Positions 8,630 through 17,701 of a stretch of 64,000 bases of DNA are shown one piece after another. The notes under the pieces were generated by a model. The model ran no database searches, was not told where the DNA came from, and worked only from the letters and a program-made list of their open reading frames with translations. The position numbers and the translations under genes were made by a program. The first letter of the stretch is position 1. Every line of letters starts with the position of its first letter. The DNA is from Pseudonocardia cypriaca (GTDB lineage: Bacteria > Actinomycetota > Actinomycetes > Mycobacteriales > Pseudonocardiaceae): positions 1,364,001 through 1,428,000 of the forward strand of contig NZ_VFPH01000002.1 in the NCBI RefSeq assembly GCF_006717045.1, in the 5' to 3' direction.

Positions 8630-8905
8630 TCACGGCCTCGGCAGCCGGGCGTGCAGGGGGTGGGCGTGCCGCGGCGCCTGCGGGGCGGGTTCCCGGGTGA
8701 CGACCCGGGGGTTTTCCGCGCTGGTTCCCGCGGCGTCGAGCGCGGCGACCAGTCCGCGGGGGACGAGGCGCGTGCGCGGGCTCGTGTAGACGCGGCGGGC
8801 GTCGTCCCCGCAGCGTGGGCACGCCAGCCGGGACGTGGCTGCACCCATCGGGCGGCGGACGTCGACGTCGCCACAGCCCGCGCACCGGTACTGGTAGGTG
8901 ACCAT
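8630..8905 (-). CDS. fmdB: FmdB family zinc-ribbon protein
   Basis: 91-residue protein starting MVTYQYRCAGCG, with a second Cys pair in ACPRCG, the two CxxC knuckles of the FmdB zinc ribbon. FmdB was first noted as a candidate regulator beside formamidase genes in methylotrophs; its mechanism is unsettled. The C-terminal half is proline/arginine rich and low complexity. First gene of the amide operon, 14 bases from the nearest candidate MarR site. Confidence 0.88.
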   Translation of the reverse strand: MVTYQYRCAGCGDVDVRRPMGAATSRLACPRCGDDARRVYTSPRTRLVPRGLVAALDAAGTSAENPRVVTREPAPQAPRHAHPLHARLPRP

Positions 8906-8919
8906 GTGACCTCCGTTAT

Positions 8920-8947
8920 TTCCATTTGAAACTTATCCAGATGGAAG
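8920..8947. promoter_or_regulatory. Candidate MarR operator pair in the fmd promoter
   Basis: TTCCATTTGAAA at 8920-8931 is followed by a related inverted copy, CTTCCATCTGGA on the minus strand, at 8936-8947. The first differs by one base from the site at 9485-9496 on the other side of the marR gene. Two adjacent sites just upstream of fmdB fit repression of the fmd operon by the MarR protein. Confidence 0.55.
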
Positions 8948-8994
8948 GGAAAGTCAAGCCGCCAGGTGCGCGGGACGAGCGCGGCGCTCGGCGA

Positions 8995-9438
8995 TCAGCC
9001 GGTGGCCGGGGTGCCCGTCAGGCGGCTGAGCAGCGCGGACAGGGTGCTGCGCTGGTCATCGGTGAGAGCGGAGAGCGCGGCCGCCTCGGCCTCGGCCACC
9101 GCGGGCTGCAGCGACCGGCGCAGCCGCTGCCCGCGCGGCGTGAGGTGCACGAGCACGCGGCGGCGGTCGTGGGCGTCGACCTCGCGGTGCACGAGCGCCT
9201 TCGTGGCGAGGTCGTCGACGATTCGGGTGAGGGTCGGGCCGGTGACGACGACGGCGCTCGCGATCTCGCTCATCGTCATGCCCTCTCGGTCGGCGAGCAG
9301 GTCGAGGATCCGCCACCGGTCGAGCGTGAGGCCGCTGCCGCGCAGCACCTTCTGGACGGCGGAGGAGACCTGCACCGCGGCGCGGTCCAGCAACAGGGAC
9401 GGCGCCACGGCAACGTCTTCCTCGTCGGTGGCTGCCAC
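8995..9438 (-). CDS. MarR family transcriptional regulator
   Basis: 147 residues with the MarR winged helix: LTLDRWRILDLLADREGMTMSEIASAVVVTGPTLTRIVDDL, then the wing DRRRVLVHLTPRGQRL (cited in pieces of the whole). GTG 9438 is chosen because GAGGGAGA lies five bases upstream; an in-frame GTG at 9456 is possible. It lies head-to-tail upstream of fmdB and divergent from the AmiC-like gene. Matching palindromes flank it on both sides, so it probably controls itself, the fmd operon and the amide-binding protein. Confidence 0.85.
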   Translation of the reverse strand: MAATDEEDVAVAPSLLLDRAAVQVSSAVQKVLRGSGLTLDRWRILDLLADREGMTMSEIASAVVVTGPTLTRIVDDLATKALVHREVDAHDRRRVLVHLTPRGQRLRRSLQPAVAEAEAAALSALTDDQRSTLSALLSRLTGTPATG

Positions 9439-9484
9439 GGCTCTCCCTCGATCCACTCGCCGGACCCTCTACCCAACCTAGTGC

Positions 9485-9496
9485 TTCCATGTGAAA
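9485..9496. promoter_or_regulatory. Candidate MarR operator between marR and the AmiC-like gene
   Basis: TTCCATGTGAAA matches the fmd-side TTCCATTTGAAA at 11 of 12 positions. It lies in the gap between the divergent marR and AmiC-like genes, 47 bp from marR and 52 bp from the other start. Confidence 0.55.
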
Positions 9497-9547
9497 GTAG
9501 CCGGGCGAGCCCGTCGCCGTGCCGCACGTCACCTCGAGAGGGGGGAC

Positions 9548-10645
9548 ATGCCCGTCACCGATCTGCCGGACGTCCCCGCCGTCCGACCGCACCGTGCAGA
9601 GCGTCCCTACCGGGTGGCGCTCGTCATCCCGCTGCAAGGCCCTGCCGGCCTGTTCGGGGCGTCGTGCGAGGCCGTCGCCGAGCTCGCCGCGGCCGAGCTG
9701 AACGCGGGGACCGGCCTGCTCGGCCGCCCCGTGGAGCTGGTGGTGGTGGACGGTGGCGCGGCGCCCGCGGTGATCGCCCGGCAGGTCGCCCGCCTCGTCG
9801 ACAGCGACCTCGTCGACGCCGTCACCGGCTGGCACATCTCCGCGGTCCGCGAGGCGGTGGTGCCCACGATCGCGGGACGGGTGCCCTACGTCTACACATC
9901 GCTTTACGAGGGCGGCGAGCACCGGCCCGGGGTGTTCTGCTCGGGGGAGACCCCGATCGACCAGCTCGCGCCCGCCCTGCGCTGGCTGCGCGACCAGCTC
10001 GGGTTGCGGCGGTGGGCGATCGTCGGCAACGACTACGTGTGGCCGCGGCGCTCGAGCGTCGCGGTCCGCTCCTACGCGGCAGCGCTGGACCTCACCCTGC
10101 TCGACGAGCAGTACCTCCCGCTCGGCACGGGCGACTTCGGCGCGGCCGCGGAGCGGGTGGGACGCAGCGGGGCGCAGGCGGTGCTCATGCTCCTGGTCGG
10201 GCAGGACGCCGTCGCGTTCAACCGCGGCTTCGCGCAGCGCGGCCTGCAGGACCGGATCGTGCGGTTCAGCCCGCTGATGGAGGAGAACATGCTGCTGGCC
10301 AGCGGGCCGGACGCCACGACGGGCCTGTACGTCGCCGCGTCGTACTTCCGCTCGCTGACCACCGCGGGCTCGCTGGACCTGGTGGGCCGCTACGTCGACC
10401 GGTTCGGGCCGCACGCCCCGCCGCTGAACAACGCGGCCGAGTCGTGCTACGAGGGCATCCGCACGCTGTTCGCGCTGGCCCATCGGGCCGGCTCGACGCG
10501 GGTGAACCGCATGCTCGCGGTCGCCGACTCCGTGGGCTACGACGGCCCTCGCGGCGTCATGCACCTGCGCGACGGGCACGTGCGCCAGCGGGTGCACCTC
10601 GCAGTGGCCGACGACGTCGACTTCTCGGTGCTCACCAGCATCTGA
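9548..10645 (+). CDS. AmiC-like amide-binding protein without signal peptide
   Basis: 365-residue type I periplasmic-binding-fold protein (Peripla_BP_5) similar to the AmiC/FmdD/UrtA group: YRVALVIPLQGPAGLFG, then the ligand region GWHISAVREAVVP and PYVYTSLYEGGE, then GAQAVLMLLVGQDAVAFNRGFAQRG. No hydrophobic leader or lipobox is present, even in longer in-frame versions, and no permease or ATPase gene is adjacent. It is thus more likely a cytosolic amide sensor like Pseudomonas AmiC than a transport component. Start ATG 9548 has GAGAGGGGGGAC upstream. Beside the MarR gene, it may relay amide availability; partner unknown. Confidence 0.8.
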   Translation: MPVTDLPDVPAVRPHRAERPYRVALVIPLQGPAGLFGASCEAVAELAAAELNAGTGLLGRPVELVVVDGGAAPAVIARQVARLVDSDLVDAVTGWHISAVREAVVPTIAGRVPYVYTSLYEGGEHRPGVFCSGETPIDQLAPALRWLRDQLGLRRWAIVGNDYVWPRRSSVAVRSYAAALDLTLLDEQYLPLGTGDFGAAAERVGRSGAQAVLMLLVGQDAVAFNRGFAQRGLQDRIVRFSPLMEENMLLASGPDATTGLYVAASYFRSLTTAGSLDLVGRYVDRFGPHAPPLNNAAESCYEGIRTLFALAHRAGSTRVNRMLAVADSVGYDGPRGVMHLRDGHVRQRVHLAVADDVDFSVLTSI

Positions 10646-10658
10646 GCCGTCGGTGGCG

Positions 10659-11360
10659 TCAGGACGGCGCGCCGCCCTCCTCCACCGGGGGCATGAGGGC
10701 GCGCAGCCACCGCTCCGTCTGGGCGACGTGCGCCTCGGCCGCACCTGCGGCGGCGCCCGGGTCGCGGTCGGCGATCGCCGTGGCAAGAACCCGGTGGTCC
10801 TCGTCGCTCTTGTGCCGCAGGTCCGGGCCCTCGGGGAGGGTGAACACCTGGTACTTGCGGGAGCGGGAGCGGAAGACCGCGAGCAGGGAGGCGAGGGCCG
10901 GGTTCCCGCCCGTCCGGGCGATCTCGGCGTGGAAGCGGTGGTCGAGGTCCGATGCCTCCGCGGGATCGTCGGTGGCCTCCATCGCCTCGATGAGCGCGAA
11001 CAGGGTCTCCACGGTCTCCGGGGTCCGGCGCGCGGCGGCCTTGGCCGCGACGTGGGCCTCCAGCACCCGTCGGATCTCGTACATCTCCAGCAGCCCGGAC
11101 AGCGGCAGGAGCTCCAACGTGAGCGAGAGGCTGCCGATGACGTCCTCCGGCTGCAGCGGCGAGACGTAGGTGCCGGAGCCGTGCCGCGGCTCCAGCACGC
11201 CGAGGGCCGCGAGCATCCGCACGGCCTCGCGCAGGGACCCGCGCGAGACGCCCAGTTCCGCGCAGAGGTCGGCCTCGGGCGGGATGCGCTCGCCCGCGCC
11301 GAGGCGGCCCGTCCCGATCATGTGCCGTAGCCCGTGGAACGCCTTGTCGACTGCGGACAT
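10659..11360 (-). CDS. GntR family transcriptional regulator, FadR/FCD type
   Basis: 233 residues with a GntR helix-turn-helix (ADLCAELGVSRGSLREAVRML, HGSGTYVSP) and an FCD domain with the metal-ligand pattern DLDHRFHAEIARTGGNP and SDEDHRVLATAI. Start ATG 11360 has the strong GGGAGGAG site; an earlier in-frame start gives only an arginine-rich extension. Divergent from the sugar/aminotransferase operon; AGTCATCTAATGACT lies between them. Predicted to regulate that operon, responding to an acid or amino-sugar metabolite. Confidence 0.85.
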   Translation of the reverse strand: MSAVDKAFHGLRHMIGTGRLGAGERIPPEADLCAELGVSRGSLREAVRMLAALGVLEPRHGSGTYVSPLQPEDVIGSLSLTLELLPLSGLLEMYEIRRVLEAHVAAKAAARRTPETVETLFALIEAMEATDDPAEASDLDHRFHAEIARTGGNPALASLLAVFRSRSRKYQVFTLPEGPDLRHKSDEDHRVLATAIADRDPGAAAGAAEAHVAQTERWLRALMPPVEEGGAPS

Positions 11361-11447
11361 CGGTCTCCTCCCGGCCCTCGAGCGACCGTCCTGCATTCGG
11401 GGTGCGACTGTACCGAGTCATCGGACCTGTCGGGTGCAGCAACCAGA

Positions 11448-11462
11448 AGTCATCTAATGACT
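11448..11462. promoter_or_regulatory. Palindromic GntR operator candidate
   Basis: AGTCATCTAATGACT is a perfect dyad (AGTCAT / ATGACT around CTA). Partial copies GTCATCGG (11417-11424) and GTCATCCGATG (11513-11523) lie on either side, suggesting two or three binding positions in the 218-bp gap between the GntR gene and the operon it probably controls. Confidence 0.55.
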
Positions 11463-11578
11463 ACTCGCGCCACTGCCCTTGCGCGTGCTGTTTCGACCTG
11501 TCAAAGTCCCCGGTCATCCGATGTGTTGTCGCGACTGTCGAACGTCTCCGGCAGCCAGCCCGTCAGATGTGGAGTTCC

Positions 11579-12820
11579 GTGAGCGAGACCGAGGTCCTCA
11601 CCGCCCCGCGGCCGCTGCGGCTCGCCGGCGGCAGGCCGGCCACCGAGGCGTGGTCCCTCGACCCCGGCATGAGGCACCTGAACCACGGTTCGTTCGGCGC
11701 GGTCCCGCTGGTGGCGCAGGAGCTGCAGAACCAGCTGCGCGCGGAGATGGAACGCGCCCCGGTCGTGTGGTTCCCGGCGCTGCCGCAGCGGATCGCGGCC
11801 GCCCGGCGCGAGATCGCCGCTTTCCTGAGTGTCGCCCCCGGCGACCTCGCGCTGGTGCCGAACGCCAGCGCGGGCGTCAGCGCGGTGTACGCCGCGCTCC
11901 CCCGCCGCCGTGGCGGCGAGATCGTCGTCACCGACCACGGATACGGCGCCGTGACGATGGGGGCCGAGCGGCTGGCCCGCCGCTGGGGCGGGACCGTCCG
12001 CACCGCCCGCGTGCCGCTGGACGCGGACGACGAGCAGGCGTACGAGGCGGTGCTCGCCGAGGTCGGCGACGCCACCGACCTGATCGTCGTGGACCAGATC
12101 ACCTCGGCGACCGCGCGCCGCATGCCCGTCGCGCGGATCGGCGCGGAGGCCCGGCAGCGGGGTATCCCGCTGCTGGTCGACGGCGCGCACGCCCCCGGCC
12201 TCATCGAGGCCCCGCTGGCCGGCCTGGACTGCGACTTCTGGGTCGGCAACCTGCACAAGTGGGCCTGTGCGCCGCGCGGCACGGCCGCCCTCATCGCCCG
12301 CGGCCCACTGCGCGACGCGCTCCACCCGCTGATCGACTCGTGGGGTGCCGCCGAGCCGTACCCCGAGCGGTTCGACCACCAGGGCACGGTCGACGCCACC
12401 AGCTACCTGGCGGCGCCGGAGGCGCTCGGCTTCGTCGAGCGGACCTGGGGTTGGGGAACCGTCCGCCGCTACATGGACGATCTGGCCGGCTACGCCGAGC
12501 GCGTCGTCGGAGCCGCGTTCACCGAGCTGACCGGCGCCGGCAGCGCCGTCGACGTCGGCGAGCCGGTGCCCGGCATGCGTCTCGTACGGCTACCCGACGG
12601 CCTGGCCGACGGCCGCGTCGCCGCCGACGAGCTGCGCGACCGTGCGGCCCGGGAGCTCGGCGTCGAAGCCGCCTTCACCAGCTTCGGCGGAGCCGGCTAC
12701 CTGCGCCTGTCCGCCGCCGTCTACAACACCGCCGCCGACTACGAGCACTTCGCCGACGCCTGCGTCCCCGTACTCGGCGAGTGGGCCCGCGCTGCTCGCC
12801 GGCAGCACCCCGCGCCCTAG
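11579..12820 (+). CDS. Class V aminotransferase / isopenicillin N epimerase-like PLP enzyme
   Basis: 413 residues of PLP fold type I. MRHLNHGSFGAVPLVAQ at the N-terminus, the cofactor aspartate in LLVDGAHAPG and the Schiff-base lysine in FWVGNLHKWACAPRG are typical of isopenicillin N epimerase-like members, which include desulfurases, lyases and epimerases. Start GTG 11579 follows GGAG by four bases; an ATG at 11567 is also in frame. First gene of the sugar-uptake operon, 54 bp before the binding-protein gene. In this context it may act on an amino-sugar or amino-acid substituent of the imported glycan; substrate unknown. Confidence 0.8.
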   Translation: MSETEVLTAPRPLRLAGGRPATEAWSLDPGMRHLNHGSFGAVPLVAQELQNQLRAEMERAPVVWFPALPQRIAAARREIAAFLSVAPGDLALVPNASAGVSAVYAALPRRRGGEIVVTDHGYGAVTMGAERLARRWGGTVRTARVPLDADDEQAYEAVLAEVGDATDLIVVDQITSATARRMPVARIGAEARQRGIPLLVDGAHAPGLIEAPLAGLDCDFWVGNLHKWACAPRGTAALIARGPLRDALHPLIDSWGAAEPYPERFDHQGTVDATSYLAAPEALGFVERTWGWGTVRRYMDDLAGYAERVVGAAFTELTGAGSAVDVGEPVPGMRLVRLPDGLADGRVAADELRDRAARELGVEAAFTSFGGAGYLRLSAAVYNTAADYEHFADACVPVLGEWARAARRQHPAP

Positions 12821-12874
12821 CCCGTCCCCGAGCCGCCGCAGCGTGGCGGCACGACCCGGAAGGAAGGTCAGCCC

Positions 12875-14176
12875 ATGAGGAGAAGGACGGCAGTGCTCGC
12901 GCTCGGCGTGGCCGCCGCGGTTGCCCTGTCCGGCTGTTCCGCCCTGACCGGCGGCGACAGCGGGAAGGTCACCCTCAACATGGTGGAGAGCCTCACGAAC
13001 CCCACCCGCACCGACCTGCTGAAGCAGCTCATCGGGGACTTCGAGCAGCGACACCCGAACATCGACGTGAACCTGGTCTCGCCCCCCACCCAGCAGGCGG
13101 ACCAGAAGCTGCAGCAGATGCTCGTGTCGGGCAGCGGCGTCGACGTGCTCGAGGTGCGCGACATCACCGTCGGCCCCTGGTCGACCAACGGCTGGCTGCA
13201 CGACATGACCGCCGACCTCGAGGGCTGGGCCGGCTGGCAGGCGATGACCGACAACGCCGTCAGCGCCGCCAAGGACGCCCAGGGCAAGACCTACCTCGTG
13301 CCGTACGGCTTCTACGGGCTGAGCCTCTTCTACCGCAAGGACCTGGTCACGCAGGCCGGTTTCGCCGCACCACCTGCCAGCTGGGCGGAGCTGCTCCAGC
13401 AGGCGTCGGCCATCCACGACCCCGCCCAGCGCCGGTACGGCTACGCCTTCCGTGGCGGCGCCAACGCCAACAGCAACGTCACCGCGGCCATCTCGGCGTA
13501 CGTCGCCGACGAGATCGACCCCGAGAACGCGTTCCGGGTGAAGAGCGGCGCCACCATCTTCTCGACCCCGGCGGCCCGCGACGCCGTCGAGACCTACTTC
13601 GAGCTGTTCCGCAAGGCCTCCCCCGAGTCGTCCGTCGCCTGGGGATACCCGGAGATGGTCGAGGCCTTCTCCAACGGGTCCACCGCCTTCCTGCTGCAGG
13701 ACCCCGAGGTGATCGCCACCGTCGGCGAGTCCAAGGCGATCTCGCCGGACCAGTGGACCACGGCCCCGCTGCCGACCGGCCCGAGCGGCAAGACCGTCCA
13801 GCCGCTCGCCACGGCGGGCTGGGGCATCGCCGCCACCAGCGCGCACAAGGCCGAGGCGCTCGAGCTGGTGCGGTTCCTCTCCGAGGGTGACGCGGCCACG
13901 AGGTTCGCCAAGGGGAACAGCCTCGTGCCGATCCTGGCCTCGGCAGGCCAGGACGAGTTCTACCGGACCGGTCCGTGGGCGAGCTACGTGACGATGACCC
14001 AGCACCCCGAGACGTACATCAACGTCACCCAGCCGCGCGGCGTCGCGTGGTGGACCGAGTGGGAGCAGAAGGCCGACGCCGACGTGCAGAAGGTGCTGCT
14101 CGGCAAGATGGCGCCCGCCGAGCTGCTCACCGAGTGGGACGCCTTCTGGACCAAGAAGTGGCAGCAGGGGAAGTAG
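12875..14176 (+). CDS. ABC transporter sugar-binding lipoprotein (family 1)
   Basis: 433 residues. Basic N-terminus, hydrophobic core and lipobox LSGC put the lipid-modified cysteine at residue 21. The mature part is a family 1 extracellular solute-binding protein: FEQRHPNIDVNLV, the hinge region GSGVDVLEVRDITVGPW, PYGFYGLSLFYRKDLV and AFSNGSTAFLLQDPEV. Binds a sugar or oligosaccharide on the outer face of the membrane. Followed after two bases by the first permease gene. No ATPase gene in the cluster; actinobacterial importers of this class commonly share an MsiK-type ATPase encoded elsewhere. Confidence 0.93.
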   Translation: MRRRTAVLALGVAAAVALSGCSALTGGDSGKVTLNMVESLTNPTRTDLLKQLIGDFEQRHPNIDVNLVSPPTQQADQKLQQMLVSGSGVDVLEVRDITVGPWSTNGWLHDMTADLEGWAGWQAMTDNAVSAAKDAQGKTYLVPYGFYGLSLFYRKDLVTQAGFAAPPASWAELLQQASAIHDPAQRRYGYAFRGGANANSNVTAAISAYVADEIDPENAFRVKSGATIFSTPAARDAVETYFELFRKASPESSVAWGYPEMVEAFSNGSTAFLLQDPEVIATVGESKAISPDQWTTAPLPTGPSGKTVQPLATAGWGIAATSAHKAEALELVRFLSEGDAATRFAKGNSLVPILASAGQDEFYRTGPWASYVTMTQHPETYINVTQPRGVAWWTEWEQKADADVQKVLLGKMAPAELLTEWDAFWTKKWQQGK

Positions 14177-14178
14177 GC

Positions 14179-15153
14179 GTGGCGGCGACGTCCCCGACGA
14201 CCGGGCCCGCGCAGACGCGCCGCCCCCGCCCCGCGACCACGTCGCCGGGCCGGGGCGGCCGCAGGCGCGAGTTCACCACCCGCCGCGGCCTGGTCATCGC
14301 CGCGTACCTGGCCCCGGCCGCGATCTTCGTCGCGATCTTCACGTACTACCCGGTGCTCGCGGGCGGCCAGATGGCCTTCCGCAACTGGAAGCTGACGGAC
14401 CTGACCGACACCTCGTGGGTGGGTCTGGACAACTTCCGCGCCATCGTCGCCGACCCGGCCTGGGGCACGGTGCTCGGCAACACCGTCGTGTGGGTGGTCG
14501 GCTCGATCGTGCCCCAGCTGGTGATCGGCTTCGCGCTCGCGCTGTGGCTGCGCCGGAGGTTCCGCTTCCGCGGCCTCTACCAGGCGTTGATCTTCTTCCC
14601 GTGGGCGGTCTCCGGGTTCCTCATCGGCATCCTCTTCCGCTGGCTGTTCAACAGCGAGTTCGGCGCGGTCAACGACCTGCTGCAGAAGGCGGGCCTCATC
14701 GACGAGCCGATCCCCTGGCTGGCCTCGCCGGGCACGGCGATGACCGCGGTGGTGATCGCCAACATCTGGTACGGCGTCACCTTCTTCGCGATCATGATCC
14801 TGGCCGCGCTGCAGTCCATCCCCGACGAGCTGTACGAGGCGGCCGCGCTCGACGGAGCCGGCCGGACGCGCACGCTGTTCCAGATCGTCATCCCCTACAT
14901 CCGCACCACGCTGGTCCTGACCGTGCTGCTGCGGGTCATCTGGACCTTCAACTTCCCCGACCTGATCTTCGGCATGACCGGCGGGGGCCCGAACGACGAG
15001 ACGCACATCGTGACCACGTGGATGATCAAGACGACGCAGCAGGGCGACTACGGCAGGGCCTCCGCGCTCGGCCTGATCGTCGTCGCCGGGCTGCTGGTGT
15101 TCGCGGTCTTCTTCCTGCTGGCCACCCGCGAGCGGCGAGAGGTGAGGTCGTGA
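14179..15153 (+). CDS. ABC sugar transporter permease, MalF/UgpA type
   Basis: 324 residues with six predicted membrane segments, the first at about 37-58. The cytoplasmic EAA loop LYEAAALDGAGRTRTLFQIVIP that contacts the ATPase is intact. A basic, unstructured N-terminal tail of about 35 residues precedes the first helix. Start GTG 14179 comes two bases after the binding-protein stop, consistent with coupled translation. Works as a heterodimer with the next gene product. Confidence 0.92.
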   Translation: MAATSPTTGPAQTRRPRPATTSPGRGGRRREFTTRRGLVIAAYLAPAAIFVAIFTYYPVLAGGQMAFRNWKLTDLTDTSWVGLDNFRAIVADPAWGTVLGNTVVWVVGSIVPQLVIGFALALWLRRRFRFRGLYQALIFFPWAVSGFLIGILFRWLFNSEFGAVNDLLQKAGLIDEPIPWLASPGTAMTAVVIANIWYGVTFFAIMILAALQSIPDELYEAAALDGAGRTRTLFQIVIPYIRTTLVLTVLLRVIWTFNFPDLIFGMTGGGPNDETHIVTTWMIKTTQQGDYGRASALGLIVVAGLLVFAVFFLLATRERREVRS

Positions 15154-15986
15154 TCGGCAAGGAGACCACGGCCGGCCGGGCCACGAGGTTCGCCTTCCTC
15201 GGGCTGTGGCTGCTCTTCACCGCCTTCCCGCTCTACTGGATCGCGGTGACCTCGCTGAAGGCGCCCGGCGACATCTTCTCCTACCCGATCGCCTACTGGC
15301 CCGAGCCGTTCTCCCTCGAGAACTACCGCGGCCTGTTCGACAAGGCCGACTTCGGCGTCTACCTCACCAACAGCCTGCTCGTCTCGACCGTGGCCGCCAC
15401 GCTGGCCACGGCGATATCGATGCTGTCGGGGTACGTGCTCGCCCGCTTCGAGTTCCGCACGAAGTCCGCGCTGCTGATGGCCGCGCTGGTCACGCAGATG
15501 ATCCCGTCCTTCATCGCGCTCGGGCCGCTCTACCTGCTGATGACCGACCTGGGCCTGGTCGACAACCGGATCGGGCTCGTCGTCGTCTACGTCGCGGTGT
15601 GCATCCCGTTCTGCACCGTGATGCTGCGCGGGTTCTTCGCCAACATCCCCGAGGCCCTCGAAGAAGCGGCGATGATCGACGGGCTGTCCCGGTTCAGCGC
15701 CCTGTTCCGGGTGCTGCTGCCCGTCATGCGGCCCGGGATCGCGGCCGCGTTCATCTTCAACTTCGTGAACTGCTGGAACGAGCTGTTCCTGTCGGTGACG
15801 CTCATGAACAGCGACGCCAACAAGACCGTCCCCACCGCGCTCAACGGCTTCATCTCCAGCTTCAACATCGACTGGGGCTCGATGTCGGCAGCGGCTGTGC
15901 TCACGATCGCCCCCACGATGCTGCTGTTCGCCTTCGCCAGCCGGCACATCGTCCAGGGCCTCACCTCCGGCGCGGTCAAGGGCTGA
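15150..15986 (+). CDS. ABC sugar transporter permease, MalG/UgpE type
   Basis: 278 residues, six membrane segments, opening with FLGLWLLFTAFPLYWIAVTS and carrying the EAA loop EALEEAAMIDGLSRFSALFR. The sequence FSLENYRGLF after the first helix is typical of MalG-like subunits. GTG 15150 overlaps the stop of the first permease (GTGA). Imports the substrate with the preceding permease and lipoprotein. Confidence 0.92.
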   Translation: MIGKETTAGRATRFAFLGLWLLFTAFPLYWIAVTSLKAPGDIFSYPIAYWPEPFSLENYRGLFDKADFGVYLTNSLLVSTVAATLATAISMLSGYVLARFEFRTKSALLMAALVTQMIPSFIALGPLYLLMTDLGLVDNRIGLVVVYVAVCIPFCTVMLRGFFANIPEALEEAAMIDGLSRFSALFRVLLPVMRPGIAAAFIFNFVNCWNELFLSVTLMNSDANKTVPTALNGFISSFNIDWGSMSAAAVLTIAPTMLLFAFASRHIVQGLTSGAVKG

Positions 15987-15988
15987 AC

Positions 15989-17614
15989 GTGTCCGTGATC
16001 GACGTACCCCTCCCCGACTCCGTGCACGTGGTCACCGGGGCGGACGAGGTGCCGCGCGCCGCGGCAGCAGCGCGACCCGGCCGCTGGACGGCGCCCGGCG
16101 TCGAGGTGACCGCCCGCCACGAACCGGCCGGCGCCCTGCGGGTGGTGCTGCGCGCGCCCGGCACGGACGGGCTGTCCACGGTCGCGCTGCGCTGGCGGCA
16201 CCACCCCGGCGGCCGCCGCCCGGCCCTCGTGCTCGGCGACGCATGGGAGCGGTCGTACGGCGAGCTGCAGTGGCGCGGCATCCAGCCGGAGCGGCCGCTG
16301 CCCTGGTACTGGCTGGGTACCGACCCGTCCACCGGCACCACCGCCGGTTTCGGCGTACGGACCCGCGCCGGCGCGTTGTGCTGCTGGACCGTGGACGAGG
16401 ACGGCACGACCCTGTGGCTCGACGTGCGCTCCGGCGGCCTGCCCGTGCTGCCCGGGAACCGGGAGCTCGCCGCCGCCACGGTCGTCGGCGTCGCGGCCGG
16501 CGCCGACACCACCCCGTACGCGGCACTGCAGGACCTGTGCGCCGCCATGTCCCCCGATCCGCTGCTGCCCGAGCACCCGGTCGTCGGCTGCAACAACTGG
16601 TACTACGCCTACGGGAGGGACTTCGGTCCCGACGCCGTGCTGCGCGACGCCACCACCATCGCCGAGTACGCGGGCGACCACCCGGTGCGCCCCTTCTGCG
16701 TGGTCGACGACGGCTGGACGGAGGGGGGCGGCACCGCTCCCGGCGGCCCCTGGGACAGCGGACTGCCCGGGGTGTTCGACGACATGGCTGGCCTGGCCGC
16801 CGACATCGCCGCGCGGGGCGCACGGCCGGGCCTGTGGTTCCGGCCGCTGCTGTCGCGCGTCGCGACCGCGGGGACGCGCGCGGACGCCGCCGGGCCGGGC
16901 CCGTTCCCCCTCGACCCGTCTCAGGAGGCCACCCTGGCCGCCGTCGCGGCCGACGTCGCCCGATTCCGCGACTGGGGCTTCGAACTGGTCAAGCACGACT
17001 TCAGCACCTACGACGTCTTCGGGCGCTTCCACCCGGGAACACCGGCGCGGATGGCCGAACCCGGCCGGGGGTTGGCCGACCGCGGCCGCACCAGCGCCGA
17101 AGTGCTCGTCGCCCTCTACCGCACCATCGCCGAGGCAGCAGGCGACGCGCTGGTGATCGGCTGCAACACCGTCGGGCACCTGGCCGCGGGCCTCGTGCAG
17201 ATCCAGCGCACCGGCGACGACACGTCGGGGCGGCACTGGGAACGCACCCGCCGCATGGGCGTCAACACGCTCGCGTTCCGGCTGGCCCAGCACGGCCGCT
17301 TCTACGCCGTGGACGCCGACTGCGTGCCGTGCACCCCGGCCACCGAGTGGGCGCTGAACCGGAGGTTCCTCGACCTGGTGGCCCGCTCCGGCACCGCGCT
17401 GTTCGTCTCCGTCGACCCCGCGGCCCGCACCCCCGAGGTCGACGCCGACCTCACCGCAGGGATCCGGCTCGCCCTCGACGGCGGGCAGCCGGGCGGGATC
17501 GAGCCGCTGGACTGGCTCGAGACCACGGCCCCGCGCCGGTGGCGCGCCGGCGGCCAGGACCTCGCCCACGACTGGTCGCAGCCCTGGGGCGCGTGGCCGC
17601 TGCTCCCGCCGTAG
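15989..17614 (+). CDS. GH36/GH27-like alpha-galactosidase or alpha-N-acetylgalactosaminidase
   Basis: 541 residues of the melibiase clan. An N-terminal beta domain is followed by a TIM barrel with VVGCNNWYYAYG, FCVVDDGWTEGGG, the probable nucleophile aspartate in FELVKHDFSTYD (about residue 337) and the probable acid/base aspartate in IQRTGDDTSGRHWERTR (about 412). No signal peptide, so it acts on intracellular, imported oligosaccharide. Starts at GTG two bases after the permease stop. Both alpha-galactosidases and alpha-GalNAc-ases occur in this clan; the GH20-like neighbour makes the second worth testing. Confidence 0.78.
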   Translation: MSVIDVPLPDSVHVVTGADEVPRAAAAARPGRWTAPGVEVTARHEPAGALRVVLRAPGTDGLSTVALRWRHHPGGRRPALVLGDAWERSYGELQWRGIQPERPLPWYWLGTDPSTGTTAGFGVRTRAGALCCWTVDEDGTTLWLDVRSGGLPVLPGNRELAAATVVGVAAGADTTPYAALQDLCAAMSPDPLLPEHPVVGCNNWYYAYGRDFGPDAVLRDATTIAEYAGDHPVRPFCVVDDGWTEGGGTAPGGPWDSGLPGVFDDMAGLAADIAARGARPGLWFRPLLSRVATAGTRADAAGPGPFPLDPSQEATLAAVAADVARFRDWGFELVKHDFSTYDVFGRFHPGTPARMAEPGRGLADRGRTSAEVLVALYRTIAEAAGDALVIGCNTVGHLAAGLVQIQRTGDDTSGRHWERTRRMGVNTLAFRLAQHGRFYAVDADCVPCTPATEWALNRRFLDLVARSGTALFVSVDPAARTPEVDADLTAGIRLALDGGQPGGIEPLDWLETTAPRRWRAGGQDLAHDWSQPWGAWPLLPP

Positions 17615-17701
17615 GAACGCACGTCCGGCTCACCCGAAAGGTCGGGATGCCCGCGCTCGCGGCGCCTCGCCACGTGCCCGCGCCGTTCCCGACAAGGCAA
17701 C

